Below, piece by piece: positions 1 to 7,010 of a stretch of 11,681 nucleotides of DNA (positions within the stretch are counted from its first letter, which is position 1; every line of letters starts with the position of its first letter). The position numbers and the translations under genes were made by a program. The stretch spans positions 1-11,681 of the forward strand of contig CANHHI010000038.1 of the NCBI GenBank assembly GCA_947460225.1. Direction: 5' to 3'. This DNA is from Flavobacteriales bacterium (GTDB lineage: Bacteria > Bacteroidota > Bacteroidia > Flavobacteriales_D > CANHHI01). The notes beneath the pieces are model-generated. The model was not told the origin of the DNA and searched no databases. It saw only the letters and a program-made list of their open reading frames with translations.

Positions 1-239
1 TGGTGATTTACCATTACAACAAACAAAAAGCACAAACCGAATTGTGTGCTATGATGAAAATCGCACCGTTTCAAATTCGAGATTACCAAATTGCCTCAGG
101 GCAATACAGCCCCAAACAAGCCGTTGATGCCATTGCCATTTTGCGCAAATACGACCTCAAATCCAAAGGTGTAAACAACCAAAGTGCAAGTTGGAACGAA
201 CTTTTGCTAGAAATGACCCAAAGGCTTATTTTCGCTTAA
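1..239 (+). CDS. holA: DNA polymerase III delta subunit, C-terminal end (partial)
   Basis: This is the last ~78 codons of a gene whose 5' part lies outside the window. The frame is open to the window edge, and the GTG at position 3 is very probably an internal Val rather than a start. The delta subunit (HolA) belongs to the clamp-loader complex that opens the beta sliding clamp during replication. The tail fits the HolA C-terminal collar domain: a helix with IAPFQIRDYQIA, then a helix ending in AILRKYDLKSKGV, then ELLLEMTQRLIF. The family typically shows an 'HPFFVKDY...LREYDLKSKG' pattern here. The stop codon TAA is also the first part of a hairpin element. Recognition is from memory of the family; only the C-terminal domain can be judged. 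Confidence 0.82.
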   Translation, partial: VIYHYNKQKAQTELCAMMKIAPFQIRDYQIASGQYSPKQAVDAIAILRKYDLKSKGVNNQSASWNELLLEMTQRLIFA

Positions 240-364
240 CAGGCATAGCCTGTTTTATTCTGCCTTCGGCAGGCGATGTAATTGCTAGGCTGTCTTGCCT
301 GCGAAGCAGAAAAAAAGCATCTCTGATCCCCGTGCTACGCACGGAGTAAAACGCACAATGTGCG
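240..364. repeat. Multi-hairpin repeat element, copy A
   Basis: A 125-base string of mini-hairpins begins directly after the holA stop. Stems are 240-244/248-252 (loop ATA), 260-264/268-272 (loop TTC), 299-302/306-309 (loop GAA), 317-321/325-329 (loop TCT, one mismatch), 330-335/339-344 (loop TAC) and 352-356/360-364 (loop AAT). The same order recurs in copy C (11255-11385). Shared blocks are TGTAATTGCT, GCCTGCGAAGCAG and GCATCTCTGAT at nearly equal spacing. Arms of the outer and fifth hairpins differ in sequence between copies but remain self-complementary. The first and last hairpins also form imperfect terminal inverted repeats. Function is unknown; it could be a terminator array, a REP/MITE-like element or a protein-binding site. 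Confidence 0.8.
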
Positions 365-376
365 CAGGTCTGGTAG

Positions 377-396
377 GGTCTTGCCATGGCAAGACC
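377..396. repeat. Perfect 20-base palindrome
   Basis: The two halves, GGTCTTGCCA and its exact reverse complement, meet at 386/387. The palindrome is preceded by GTAG. A related module, GTAGGGG followed by an 8-bp stem, occurs at 11141-11162, so this may be a separate hairpin repeat or an appendage of copy A. It lies between the convergent genes holA and the lipoprotein gene. Confidence 0.7.
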
Positions 397-414
397 TCTG
401 AATAAGGCACAAAT

Positions 415-440
415 AAACCCCCAGCCTTCGGCTGGGGTTT
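415..440. terminator. Bidirectional rho-independent terminator
   Basis: An 8-bp GC-rich stem (CCCCAGCC at 419-426 with GGCTGGGG at 430-437) closes a TTC loop and is flanked by AAA and TTT. It sits between convergent genes: holA reads in from the left, and the lipoprotein gene ends at 463 on the other strand. The A/T flanks are short, so termination strength is uncertain in either direction. Confidence 0.72.
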
Positions 441-462
441 ATGGTTTTGTAGTTTTTGGTGC

Positions 463-2151
463 TTATTTTTTCATGCCAAAGCCCCATATGTTTTCACTCC
501 AGTCTGGAATGTGTTGATTTGCATCATAATTACCATTTGCATCTAAGAAACTCCAGTGTGGTTTCTCTTGAAACATAAAATAATAAGGTTTTACAGTTGG
601 GCGTGTAGTTGTTGATTCATCAAAAGTGTAACCAGTATTGATAGAAACAAATAAGTCTCCATCGCTACCTTTGTGTGGAACACGTATGTATTCTTGTCCT
701 GCTGTTAAATGGTGATAACCAGAACCAGAGTGATCCCTATATATAGATGTTTTATCCATTTCCCAGCTACCTGCTTTAATACCACCCACTGCCCAGTTTG
801 TTAGTAAACCGCCAGTAAGAGCTGTGCTAGATAAAGCACCTGCTATCCAAGCTGGACTTGTTGCTAGTCCTGTAAGCATAGCACTGCCAAATGCGCCTAA
901 GGCTGCTGAAAAACCTGCTGTGGCACCGAAAGTTGTTGCCCCTGCTGTTACAGCGGCAGTTGCCCCTGCTGTTAAGCTACCGGCTACTTCTGTAGTTATG
1001 GCGGTTAATTCAACTGCTTCTCCTGCACCCAGTGCCGTAGCAGCTTCTGGTGCCAACGCTGCCAATGCTGCTGGAATAGCTCCTCCAGATATAATAGCTG
1101 TCGCAGCTACAACCAATACTGCTGCAATTGCTGGACCTGCGTAAACCCAGGAAGAAGTATGATCCATGCTTTTTGTAAAGATAATTCCATCTCTCATTGT
1201 TGTCCATTTACCAGATGCTGCGGGGTCTGCTTTTAAGTCAATTACATATTCACCATTAAATGACTTGGCATCAACAGTAGAAAGATACAATGCTTTGTTT
1301 ACATCTTCAGAGTACAAATCTGCTTGGTGATTTATAGTTATGCCATTTTTAGAATACGCATAATTAAAAATAAATACATGTCCAGATGCCAAGACTAACT
1401 GTGGAGTATCTACAAATAAATCCGCTGGCATAGTTTTAATAACAGATATTCCTTCTCGGTCTTGTGTATTTTCCCATTTAAAAATTACCCAGGTCATTTT
1501 ACCAGAATCCGTATCTTTTCTTTTCGCCACAAATAAATTTGCTAACAATTCTTCACCAGCCTTTTCAGAAAAACTTGCCGTTTTCATTAAAGTAGGTTCT
1601 GTAGCAAATCCTGGTGTATAAAAATCTACACCCAAATATGTTGTAAATCCATCCATTGGATCCATAAAATTTCTAGCCTTACCTAGGTAATAATAACCTG
1701 GTTTTTGATCTGTTGTAATAACAGACAAGCCTTGAATAGGTGCAAAACTATGAAATGAATAAACCTCACCTGTATGGTCACCCTTCATTTTACCCTGAAT
1801 AAACGTCATGTTATCTGCTTGCATAGCCGTAAAATCGCCTGATTTTTCAGCGCGTTTATGAGGTGCAAGATACAAATCATACATAAAACGTGTTAAATCA
1901 TTGAACGCAAAATCATAGACATAAGGGGAAACAACGCCTGTGGTTAGATAATTGTTCATATCCGCTAAGTGTTGTAGCAATGTCTGCGCTCCTGCCAAAG
2001 CTGGATTTTGAGAATCTGCTACACCTTTTTGCACGCCCGTAGCTGTTTGTGCTTGTGCAGGTTTTTGTTTTTTGCATCCCACGCCGAAAAGGGTGGTAAC
2101 GCTAAGCAAGCTAACTGCCAGGCTTTTTTCTAGTTTAAAATTGTTCATCAT
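463..2151 (-). CDS. Predicted lipoprotein with Ala/Gly-rich hydrophobic domain, function unknown
   Basis: This 562-residue protein was not recognised. Residues 1-25 look like a lipoprotein signal peptide: basic start, hydrophobic LAVSLLSVTTLFGVG, then Cys26 followed by KK. The lipobox is imperfect, with Gly rather than Leu at -3. Residues ~27-55 are a Gln/Ala-rich linker. Residues ~60-330 are mixed and aromatic-rich, probably beta-rich. Residues ~335-460 are a long, almost uncharged Ala/Gly/Thr stretch able to form several membrane-spanning or glycine-zipper helices. Residues ~465-562 are a polar, Tyr/Trp-rich tail ending WGFGMKK. The layout suggests an exported, membrane-anchored protein whose central region may insert into a membrane, which is inference only. 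The gene is monocistronic, with a promoter-like site upstream and a terminator downstream. ATG at 2151 or the adjacent ATG at 2148 may be used. Confidence 0.75.
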   Translation of the reverse strand: MMNNFKLEKSLAVSLLSVTTLFGVGCKKQKPAQAQTATGVQKGVADSQNPALAGAQTLLQHLADMNNYLTTGVVSPYVYDFAFNDLTRFMYDLYLAPHKRAEKSGDFTAMQADNMTFIQGKMKGDHTGEVYSFHSFAPIQGLSVITTDQKPGYYYLGKARNFMDPMDGFTTYLGVDFYTPGFATEPTLMKTASFSEKAGEELLANLFVAKRKDTDSGKMTWVIFKWENTQDREGISVIKTMPADLFVDTPQLVLASGHVFIFNYAYSKNGITINHQADLYSEDVNKALYLSTVDAKSFNGEYVIDLKADPAASGKWTTMRDGIIFTKSMDHTSSWVYAGPAIAAVLVVAATAIISGGAIPAALAALAPEAATALGAGEAVELTAITTEVAGSLTAGATAAVTAGATTFGATAGFSAALGAFGSAMLTGLATSPAWIAGALSSTALTGGLLTNWAVGGIKAGSWEMDKTSIYRDHSGSGYHHLTAGQEYIRVPHKGSDGDLFVSINTGYTFDESTTTRPTVKPYYFMFQEKPHWSFLDANGNYDANQHIPDWSENIWGFGMKK

Positions 2152-2177
2152 TTCGTTTGTGATTTGAAAATAATGGA

Positions 2178-2185
2178 CAAAGTTA
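2178..2185 (-). promoter_or_regulatory. Putative promoter -7 element for the lipoprotein gene
   Basis: The minus strand reads TAACTTTG, a full match to the Bacteroidota -7 consensus TAnnTTTG, 26 bases upstream of the ATG. No clear TTG -33 element is seen at 19-21 bases, so strength is uncertain. The surrounding 2152-2340 stretch is AT-rich, and I see no gene in it. Confidence 0.5.
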
Positions 2186-2353
2186 ATGGTGCTAAAATAA
2201 TTTTATACTTTTTTATTTTTATTTAACTTTTGAATGGAATTATTGGTTAAACAAATCTTATTTTTTGTTAATAATTCTATCGTTTTACAATTTTTTGCTA
2301 AAAAAATGTAAATATTTTAAAAACAGAATGGCTAAAATTCATTCAAAAAGGCG

Positions 2354-2387
2354 AAAAAAAAACACGGCACAAATTGTACCGTGTTTT
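2354..2387 (-). terminator. Rho-independent terminator of the tRNA-Gln transcript
   Basis: On the minus strand a 9-bp stem (AAAACACGG with CCGTGTTTT, plus-strand arms 2359-2367 and 2379-2387) extends inward by three more pairs after one mismatch. A run of nine T residues overlaps its 3' arm. It begins two bases after the 3' end of the second tRNA, as expected for a terminator of this short transcript. Confidence 0.75.
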
Positions 2388-2388
2388 G

Positions 2389-2461
2389 TTGTCCCACTAG
2401 GGCTCGAACCTAGACTCTTCTGAACCAAAATCAGACGTGTTGCCAGTTACACTATGGGACA
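2389..2461 (-). tRNA. tRNA-Gln (anticodon TTG), copy 2
   Basis: The reverse complement folds as a standard cloverleaf. The acceptor stem TGTCCCA pairs with TGGGACA and the discriminator is A. The anticodon stem TCTGA/TCAGA carries loop TTTTGGT, giving anticodon TTG, and the T-arm contains GGTTCGAGCC. It is 73 bases long with no encoded CCA, so CCA must be added after transcription. It is identical to the copy at 2484-2556, 22 bases upstream in the direction of transcription, and both probably come from one precursor. Confidence 0.95.
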
Positions 2462-2483
2462 AGAATATTCTTGTCTTTTTTTG

Positions 2484-2556
2484 TTGTCCCACTAGGGCTC
2501 GAACCTAGACTCTTCTGAACCAAAATCAGACGTGTTGCCAGTTACACTATGGGACA
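2484..2556 (-). tRNA. tRNA-Gln (anticodon TTG), copy 1
   Basis: This is the promoter-proximal copy of a tandem pair, base-for-base identical to 2389-2461: same cloverleaf, TTG anticodon for CAA (and CAG by wobble), discriminator A, no CCA. The 95-base period and full identity point to recent duplication or gene conversion. Its promoter lies at 2596-2625. Confidence 0.95.
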
Positions 2557-2595
2557 AACTACAAATAAATCAGATAAAACTTCTGAACTACACTG

Positions 2596-2625
2596 CAAAT
2601 TTACGGAATCTTTTTTATTTGGCAA
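2596..2625 (-). promoter_or_regulatory. Promoter of the tRNA-Gln pair
   Basis: The minus strand reads TTG, 19 bases, then TAAATTTG. This is a full match to the Bacteroidota primary sigma pattern (TTG-N19-21-TAnnTTTG). The expected start near 2589 leaves a ~33-base leader before the first tRNA. It is back-to-back with the murB promoter. Confidence 0.75.
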
Positions 2626-2651
2626 GTTTTTCATTTATTTTTTTTCATAGC

Positions 2652-2683
2652 TTTGGAAAAAAACCGCTAAATTGCGTACTTTG
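2652..2683 (+). promoter_or_regulatory. Putative promoter of murB-dapF
   Basis: TTTG at 2652-2655 is followed, after 21 bases, by TACTTTG at 2677-2683, close to the Bacteroidota consensus but one base short in the -7 box. A start near 2690 would leave only ~10 bases before the ATG at 2700, which supports that start codon. Confidence 0.5.
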
Positions 2684-2699
2684 TCGGAAAATACCTATC

Positions 2700-3698
2700 A
2701 TGCAAAACCTCAAAAATTATCATACTTTTGGCATAGATGCACAAGCTAAAAATATTATTGCATTGCACAGCTTAAACACCTTGCTTGAAGAATTGCCAAA
2801 AACAGAAAAACCTTTTTTATGTTTAGGACAAGGCAGCAATGTTCTTTTTTGCAAAGATTTTTTAGGCACGGTCTTTGTCAATCAAATCAAAGGCATCAGC
2901 ATTGTGGAAGAAACCCAAGATACCGTTTGGGTGAAAGCCCAAAGCGGAGAAATTTGGCATGATTTTGTAATGCACTGCGTAGAAAAAGGCTGGGCAGGCA
3001 TGGAGAATTTGGCGCTCATACCAGGTACTGTGGGGGCTGCGCCCGTACAAAATATTGGGGCTTATGGCGTGGAGCTCAAAGACAGCTTGGCACAAGTAGA
3101 GGCAATCAATTTGGACACTTTGCAAATAGAACTTTTTGACAACAGCCTATGCGCATTTGCGTATAGAGATAGTTTTTTTAAGCAAAATTCGGGCAAATAT
3201 TTTATTGTAAGCGTTACCTTTACATTGCAGAAAACACAAAAAGCCCAGCATTATTATTACCGAGCCTTGCAAAGCTATTTGCACGAGCAAAACATAATAA
3301 ATCCGAGCATTCAAGAAGTTGCAAATGCGGTGATAGCCATTCGGCAAAGCAAACTGCCTGACCCCAAGAAAATTGGCAATGCGGGCAGTTTTTTCAAAAA
3401 TCCTATCGTGTCGAAAATGCACTATAAACAATTGCAAAAAACATATCCCAACATGCCTTGTTTTGAGGTGGAACAAGCGGAATACATCAAAGTGCCTGCC
3501 GCTTTTTTGATTGAAACTTTGGGTTATAAAGGCAAAACCATAGACGGCAGGTATGGCGTACATGCCCAGCAAGCCCTTGTCTTGGTGAATTATAAAAATG
3601 CCACAGGTGCGGAAATTTATGCCTTATCCCAGGAGATTATTCAAGCGGTAAAAAAAGCGTTCCAAATTGATTTAGAAAGAGAAATTAACGTTTTATGA
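2700..3698 (+). CDS. murB: UDP-N-acetylenolpyruvoylglucosamine reductase MurB
   Basis: MurB is a cytoplasmic FAD enzyme that uses NADPH to reduce UDP-GlcNAc-enolpyruvate to UDP-MurNAc, the second committed step of peptidoglycan synthesis. With the start at 2700 it has 332 residues, beginning MQNLKNYHTFG, normal for the family. FAD-binding motifs are LGQGSN (42-47) and PGTVGAAPVQNIGAYG (108-123). YRDSFF (155-160) matches the E. coli-type (type I) enzyme. GNAGSFFKNP carries the proton-donor Ser230. LEREINVL at the C-terminus carries Glu328, the likely counterpart of E. coli Glu325. The frame is open back to 2532, but that start would lie inside the tRNA gene and upstream of the promoter, so I reject it. 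The stop overlaps the dapF start (ATGA), implying translational coupling. Confidence 0.95.
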   Translation: MQNLKNYHTFGIDAQAKNIIALHSLNTLLEELPKTEKPFLCLGQGSNVLFCKDFLGTVFVNQIKGISIVEETQDTVWVKAQSGEIWHDFVMHCVEKGWAGMENLALIPGTVGAAPVQNIGAYGVELKDSLAQVEAINLDTLQIELFDNSLCAFAYRDSFFKQNSGKYFIVSVTFTLQKTQKAQHYYYRALQSYLHEQNIINPSIQEVANAVIAIRQSKLPDPKKIGNAGSFFKNPIVSKMHYKQLQKTYPNMPCFEVEQAEYIKVPAAFLIETLGYKGKTIDGRYGVHAQQALVLVNYKNATGAEIYALSQEIIQAVKKAFQIDLEREINVL

Positions 3699-4468
3699 AA
3701 ATAACTTTTGAGAAATACCAAGGGGCTGGCAATGATTTTATTTTGTTAGACAACCGAGCAAATGCTTTGCCCAAAGATGCCGTTTTTATACAAAAAATCT
3801 GCGACCGCCATTTTGGCGTGGGCGCAGATGGCGTAATATACTTGGAGAACTGCTCAGAGGCGCGTTTTAAAATGGATTACTATAATTCGGACGGCAGTGT
3901 GTCTTTTTGTGGCAATGGTGCCAGATGTGCGCTTGCTTTTGCGGAACATTTAGGTGTTTTCAAAAAGGACGTTCATTTTTTAGCCTCAGACGGTTTGCAT
4001 CTGGGGAAATCTTTGGGGGAAAATATTTTTTCCCTCGCCATGCAAGATGTTTTGCCTGAAAAAATACAAAATTTCCCCGAAGGTATTTTTGTGCATACAG
4101 GCGCACCGCATTTGGTGGTTTTTTGTGAACATTTAGACAGCTTAGATATTTTACAACTTGCGCCCAGTTTGCGCCAAAAGTACAATGCCAATATCAATTT
4201 TTGCCAAAAAATCAATGAAAATTGGCATATCCGAACCTTTGAGCGTGGCGTAGAAAACGAAACCCTTGCTTGTGGTACGGGCGCAACCGCACTCGCCGTG
4301 GTGCTGGGTATGCAGTTTGCGCTAGAAAAAGTGGATATTTTTGCAAAAGGTGGTTTGCTACAAGTGTCTTTGAAACAAACGGCTAACTTACATTTTCAAG
4401 ATATTTGGCTGACTGGAGAAGCCAGGCAAGTATTTAGTGGAATACTTGATTTTGTTAAAAACTGTTAA
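3695..4468 (+). CDS. dapF: Diaminopimelate epimerase DapF
   Basis: DapF interconverts LL- and meso-diaminopimelate. This gives the peptidoglycan cross-linking residue and the precursor of lysine, so the cell wall is probably of the meso-DAP type. The protein has 257 residues, near the family's usual length. The two halves of the pseudo-symmetric fold each supply one catalytic Cys: Cys72 in NSDGSVSFCGNGARC and Cys193 in ERGVENETLACGTGATA. The N-terminal KYQGAGNDFILLDN and the FGVGADGVIYL block are also typical. The start overlaps the murB stop by four bases. No clear terminator follows, so some read-through toward fadN is possible. Confidence 0.95.
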   Translation: MKITFEKYQGAGNDFILLDNRANALPKDAVFIQKICDRHFGVGADGVIYLENCSEARFKMDYYNSDGSVSFCGNGARCALAFAEHLGVFKKDVHFLASDGLHLGKSLGENIFSLAMQDVLPEKIQNFPEGIFVHTGAPHLVVFCEHLDSLDILQLAPSLRQKYNANINFCQKINENWHIRTFERGVENETLACGTGATALAVVLGMQFALEKVDIFAKGGLLQVSLKQTANLHFQDIWLTGEARQVFSGILDFVKNC

Positions 4469-4550
4469 TTAAAAAAGTTGAAAACATGTGCATAAGTAAT
4501 TTTAAGAAAAAACAAACCAAGCATGTAGAAAATCTGTAACTTCGGTCTTT

Positions 4551-4564
4551 GTTTGCGAGCAAAC
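4551..4564. promoter_or_regulatory. Inverted repeat upstream of fadN, possible operator
   Basis: GTTTGC-GA-GCAAAC is a perfect 6-bp inverted repeat 22 bases before the fadN ATG. A weak -7-like TAACTTCG (4537-4544) lies just upstream, so the repeat would cover the transcription start. That placement suits a repressor site controlling the beta-oxidation operon, but no regulator gene is in the window. Confidence 0.35.
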
Positions 4565-4585
4565 ATTTTATTAAATGCTGTGTAT

Positions 4586-6982
4586 ATGAAAAGAAGTATT
4601 CAAAAAATTGCCGTGTTAGGCTCTGGAATCATGGGTTCACGCATTGCGTGCCATTTTGCCAATATTGGTTGTGAGGTTTTGCTCCTGGATATTGCCCCAA
4701 ATGCGCTCAGCGAAGAAGAGCAAAAAAAAGGACTGAGTTTAGATGCGATAGCTGTGAAAAATCGCATTGTGCAAGACAGTTTGCAAAATGCTTTGAAAAG
4801 CAATCCCTCGCCGATTTATAAAGCGGATTTTGCAAAACGCATCAAAACGGGAAATTTTCAAGATGATATGCCAAAAATTGCCGATTGCGACTGGATTATA
4901 GAAGTCGTGGTGGAGCGTTTAGACATTAAAAAACAAATTTTTGACCAAGTGGAAAAATACCGCAAAGCGAGCACTTTGATTACTTCCAACACTTCGGGCA
5001 TTCCCATACACTTAATGGCAGAGGGCAGAAGTGAAGATTTTCAAGCGCATTTTTGTGGCACGCACTTTTTCAATCCGCCTCGTTACCTGCCTTTATTAGA
5101 AATTATACCGACTGCCAAAACCAAACAAGAAGTGGTGGATTTTCTTTTGGCTTATGGCAATAAATTTTTGGGCAAAACGACTGTGCTGTGTAAAGACACA
5201 CCTGCGTTTATCGCCAACCGTGTGGGTGTTTATGCCATTATGGCATTGTTTCACGTGGTGGAAAAAATGGGCTTAACCGTAGAAGAAGTAGATAAACTCA
5301 CAGGCACGGTGCTTGGCAGACCTAAATCGGCTACTTTTCGCACTTGCGATGTGGTGGGCTTGGACACTTTGATACACGTAGCCAATGGCGTGCGTGAAAA
5401 TTGCCCAAAAGATGAAAGATTATCGGATTTTGTGTTGCCAAGTTTTGTGCAAAAACTCGCTGAAAACAAATGGCTCGGGGACAAAACAGGACAAGGTTTT
5501 TATAAAAAAGTCAAACAAGCCGATGGAAAATCTGACATTCTCTCGCTGGACTTGAAAACCTTAGATTATAAAACCCAAGAAAAAGTAAAATTTGCCAGTT
5601 TAGAAGCGGCTAAAAATATAGATCATTTGGCAGAGCGTTTGATTATGCTCACCGCCAGCAAAGACAAAGCAGGCGATTTTTACCGTGCCATTTTTGCGCA
5701 ACTCTTTGCGTATGTGTCCAACAGAATTCCCGAAATCGCCGATGATATTTACAAAATAGACCAAGCCATGAAAGCTGGTTTTGGTTGGGAAATGGGACCT
5801 TTTGAAACTTGGCAAGCCGTGGGCATTGATGCAGGTTTGACTTGGATAAAAGAAGCTGGTTTACAAGTAGCTCCTTGGGTGGAAGAATTGGCAAAAGCCC
5901 AAAAATCTTTTTACAGTTTGGAAAATACCAAACGCACCTATTACGCCATGGACAAAAAAGAGCAAACCCCTATTCCAAATTTGCCTTTGAATTTGACGGA
6001 TTTGCGTGGCACCAAAACGGTGTTTAAAAACGCCGATGTGTCTATTATAGATTTGGGTGATGGCGTGTTGAACTTGGAATTTCACACCAAAATGAACACC
6101 ATTGGTAGTGGCGTGTTGCAAGGCATACACAAAGCCATAGATTTAGCTGAAAAAGAATATAAGGGCTTGGTGGTTTCCAATGAAGGCGGAAATTTTTCGG
6201 CAGGGGCAAATATTGGCATGATTTTTATGCTTGCCGCCGAGCAAAATTGGGACGAATTGGATTTTGCCGTGCGTGCTTTCCAAGAAGCCATGATGCGTGT
6301 GCGCTATTCTAGCATTCCTGTGGTGGCTGCGCCACATAATATGGCATTGGGTGGTGGTTGCGAACTTTGCATGCACGCCGACAAAGTCGTGGCACATGCA
6401 GAACTTTATATGGGACTTGTGGAGTTTGGCGTGGGTTTGATTCCAGCGGGTGGCGGTAGCAAAGAATTTGCTTTGCGTCTCTCCGATGAACTCAAAGAGG
6501 GCGATGTACGCATCAACAGATTTAGAGAAAGATTTTTGACCATTGGGCAAGCCAAAGTTTCTACCTCTGCGTATGAAGCCTTTGATTTGGGTTATTTGCG
6601 CAAAGGCGTGGACGAAGTGGTGGTGAGCCGTGCCTTACAATTGGCAAGGGCTAAATCTGCTTGCTTAGAACTCGCAGAAAATGGCTATACAAAACCTGCC
6701 ATGCGCAAAGACATTAACGTGCTTGGGCAAGAGGGCTTAGGCATTGTGTATGTGGGAGCAAACTCCATGCAGGCGGGAAATTATATTTCGGTACACGACC
6801 AATTGATTTCAGAGAAATTTGGCTTTGTGCTAGCGGGTGGGGATTTATCTTTGCCTACGCAAGTATCTGAGCAATATTTATTGAATTTGGAGCGCAAAGC
6901 CTTTGTGGAATTGTGCATGCAAAAGAAAACTTTGGAACGCATACAAAGTCTTCTAAACAGTGGTAAAATTTTAAGAAACTAA
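4586..6982 (+). CDS. fadN: 3-hydroxyacyl-CoA dehydrogenase / enoyl-CoA hydratase
   Basis: This bifunctional beta-oxidation enzyme (798 residues from ATG 4586) hydrates 2-enoyl-CoA and oxidises the 3-hydroxyacyl-CoA with NAD. The dehydrogenase is N-terminal: Rossmann motif GSGIMG (12-17), GTHFFNPP with catalytic His160, LLEIIP with Glu172, then the dehydrogenase C-terminal domain(s) to ~450. The hydratase (crotonase fold) is C-terminal: oxyanion-hole block GGNFSAGAN (534-542), GGGCEL with Glu593 and GLVEFGVG with Glu613. The two Glu are 20 residues apart, as in E. coli FadB (119/139). This domain order is the reverse of FadB and matches Bacillus FadN. An upstream in-frame ATG at 4553 would add 11 residues before the conserved MKRSIQKIAVLGSG; 4586 is preferred. 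It is the first gene of the operon. Confidence 0.93.
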   Translation: MKRSIQKIAVLGSGIMGSRIACHFANIGCEVLLLDIAPNALSEEEQKKGLSLDAIAVKNRIVQDSLQNALKSNPSPIYKADFAKRIKTGNFQDDMPKIADCDWIIEVVVERLDIKKQIFDQVEKYRKASTLITSNTSGIPIHLMAEGRSEDFQAHFCGTHFFNPPRYLPLLEIIPTAKTKQEVVDFLLAYGNKFLGKTTVLCKDTPAFIANRVGVYAIMALFHVVEKMGLTVEEVDKLTGTVLGRPKSATFRTCDVVGLDTLIHVANGVRENCPKDERLSDFVLPSFVQKLAENKWLGDKTGQGFYKKVKQADGKSDILSLDLKTLDYKTQEKVKFASLEAAKNIDHLAERLIMLTASKDKAGDFYRAIFAQLFAYVSNRIPEIADDIYKIDQAMKAGFGWEMGPFETWQAVGIDAGLTWIKEAGLQVAPWVEELAKAQKSFYSLENTKRTYYAMDKKEQTPIPNLPLNLTDLRGTKTVFKNADVSIIDLGDGVLNLEFHTKMNTIGSGVLQGIHKAIDLAEKEYKGLVVSNEGGNFSAGANIGMIFMLAAEQNWDELDFAVRAFQEAMMRVRYSSIPVVAAPHNMALGGGCELCMHADKVVAHAELYMGLVEFGVGLIPAGGGSKEFALRLSDELKEGDVRINRFRERFLTIGQAKVSTSAYEAFDLGYLRKGVDEVVVSRALQLARAKSACLELAENGYTKPAMRKDINVLGQEGLGIVYVGANSMQAGNYISVHDQLISEKFGFVLAGGDLSLPTQVSEQYLLNLERKAFVELCMQKKTLERIQSLLNSGKILRN

Positions 6983-7010
6983 TTTATTCAGCCTTTAAAA
7001 AATTAAAAAT

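Noticed and set aside
240..400. CRISPR array
   Set aside because: The repeats are hairpins with different arms in one short element, not regularly spaced identical repeats with unique spacers.
824..1144. 106-residue Ala/Pro-rich frame on the plus strand
   Set aside because: It is the antisense of the Ala/Gly-rich segment of the minus-strand lipoprotein gene; its low complexity is a by-product of those codons.
2532..2699. N-terminal extension of murB by 56 codons
   Set aside because: The extension would start inside the tRNA-Gln gene and run through the divergent promoters, its residues do not resemble MurB, and a normal-length start exists at 2700.
6143..6550. 135-residue minus-strand frame within fadN
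   Set aside because: It lies wholly opposite the conserved hydratase domain of fadN and has no promoter, leader or recognisable motif.
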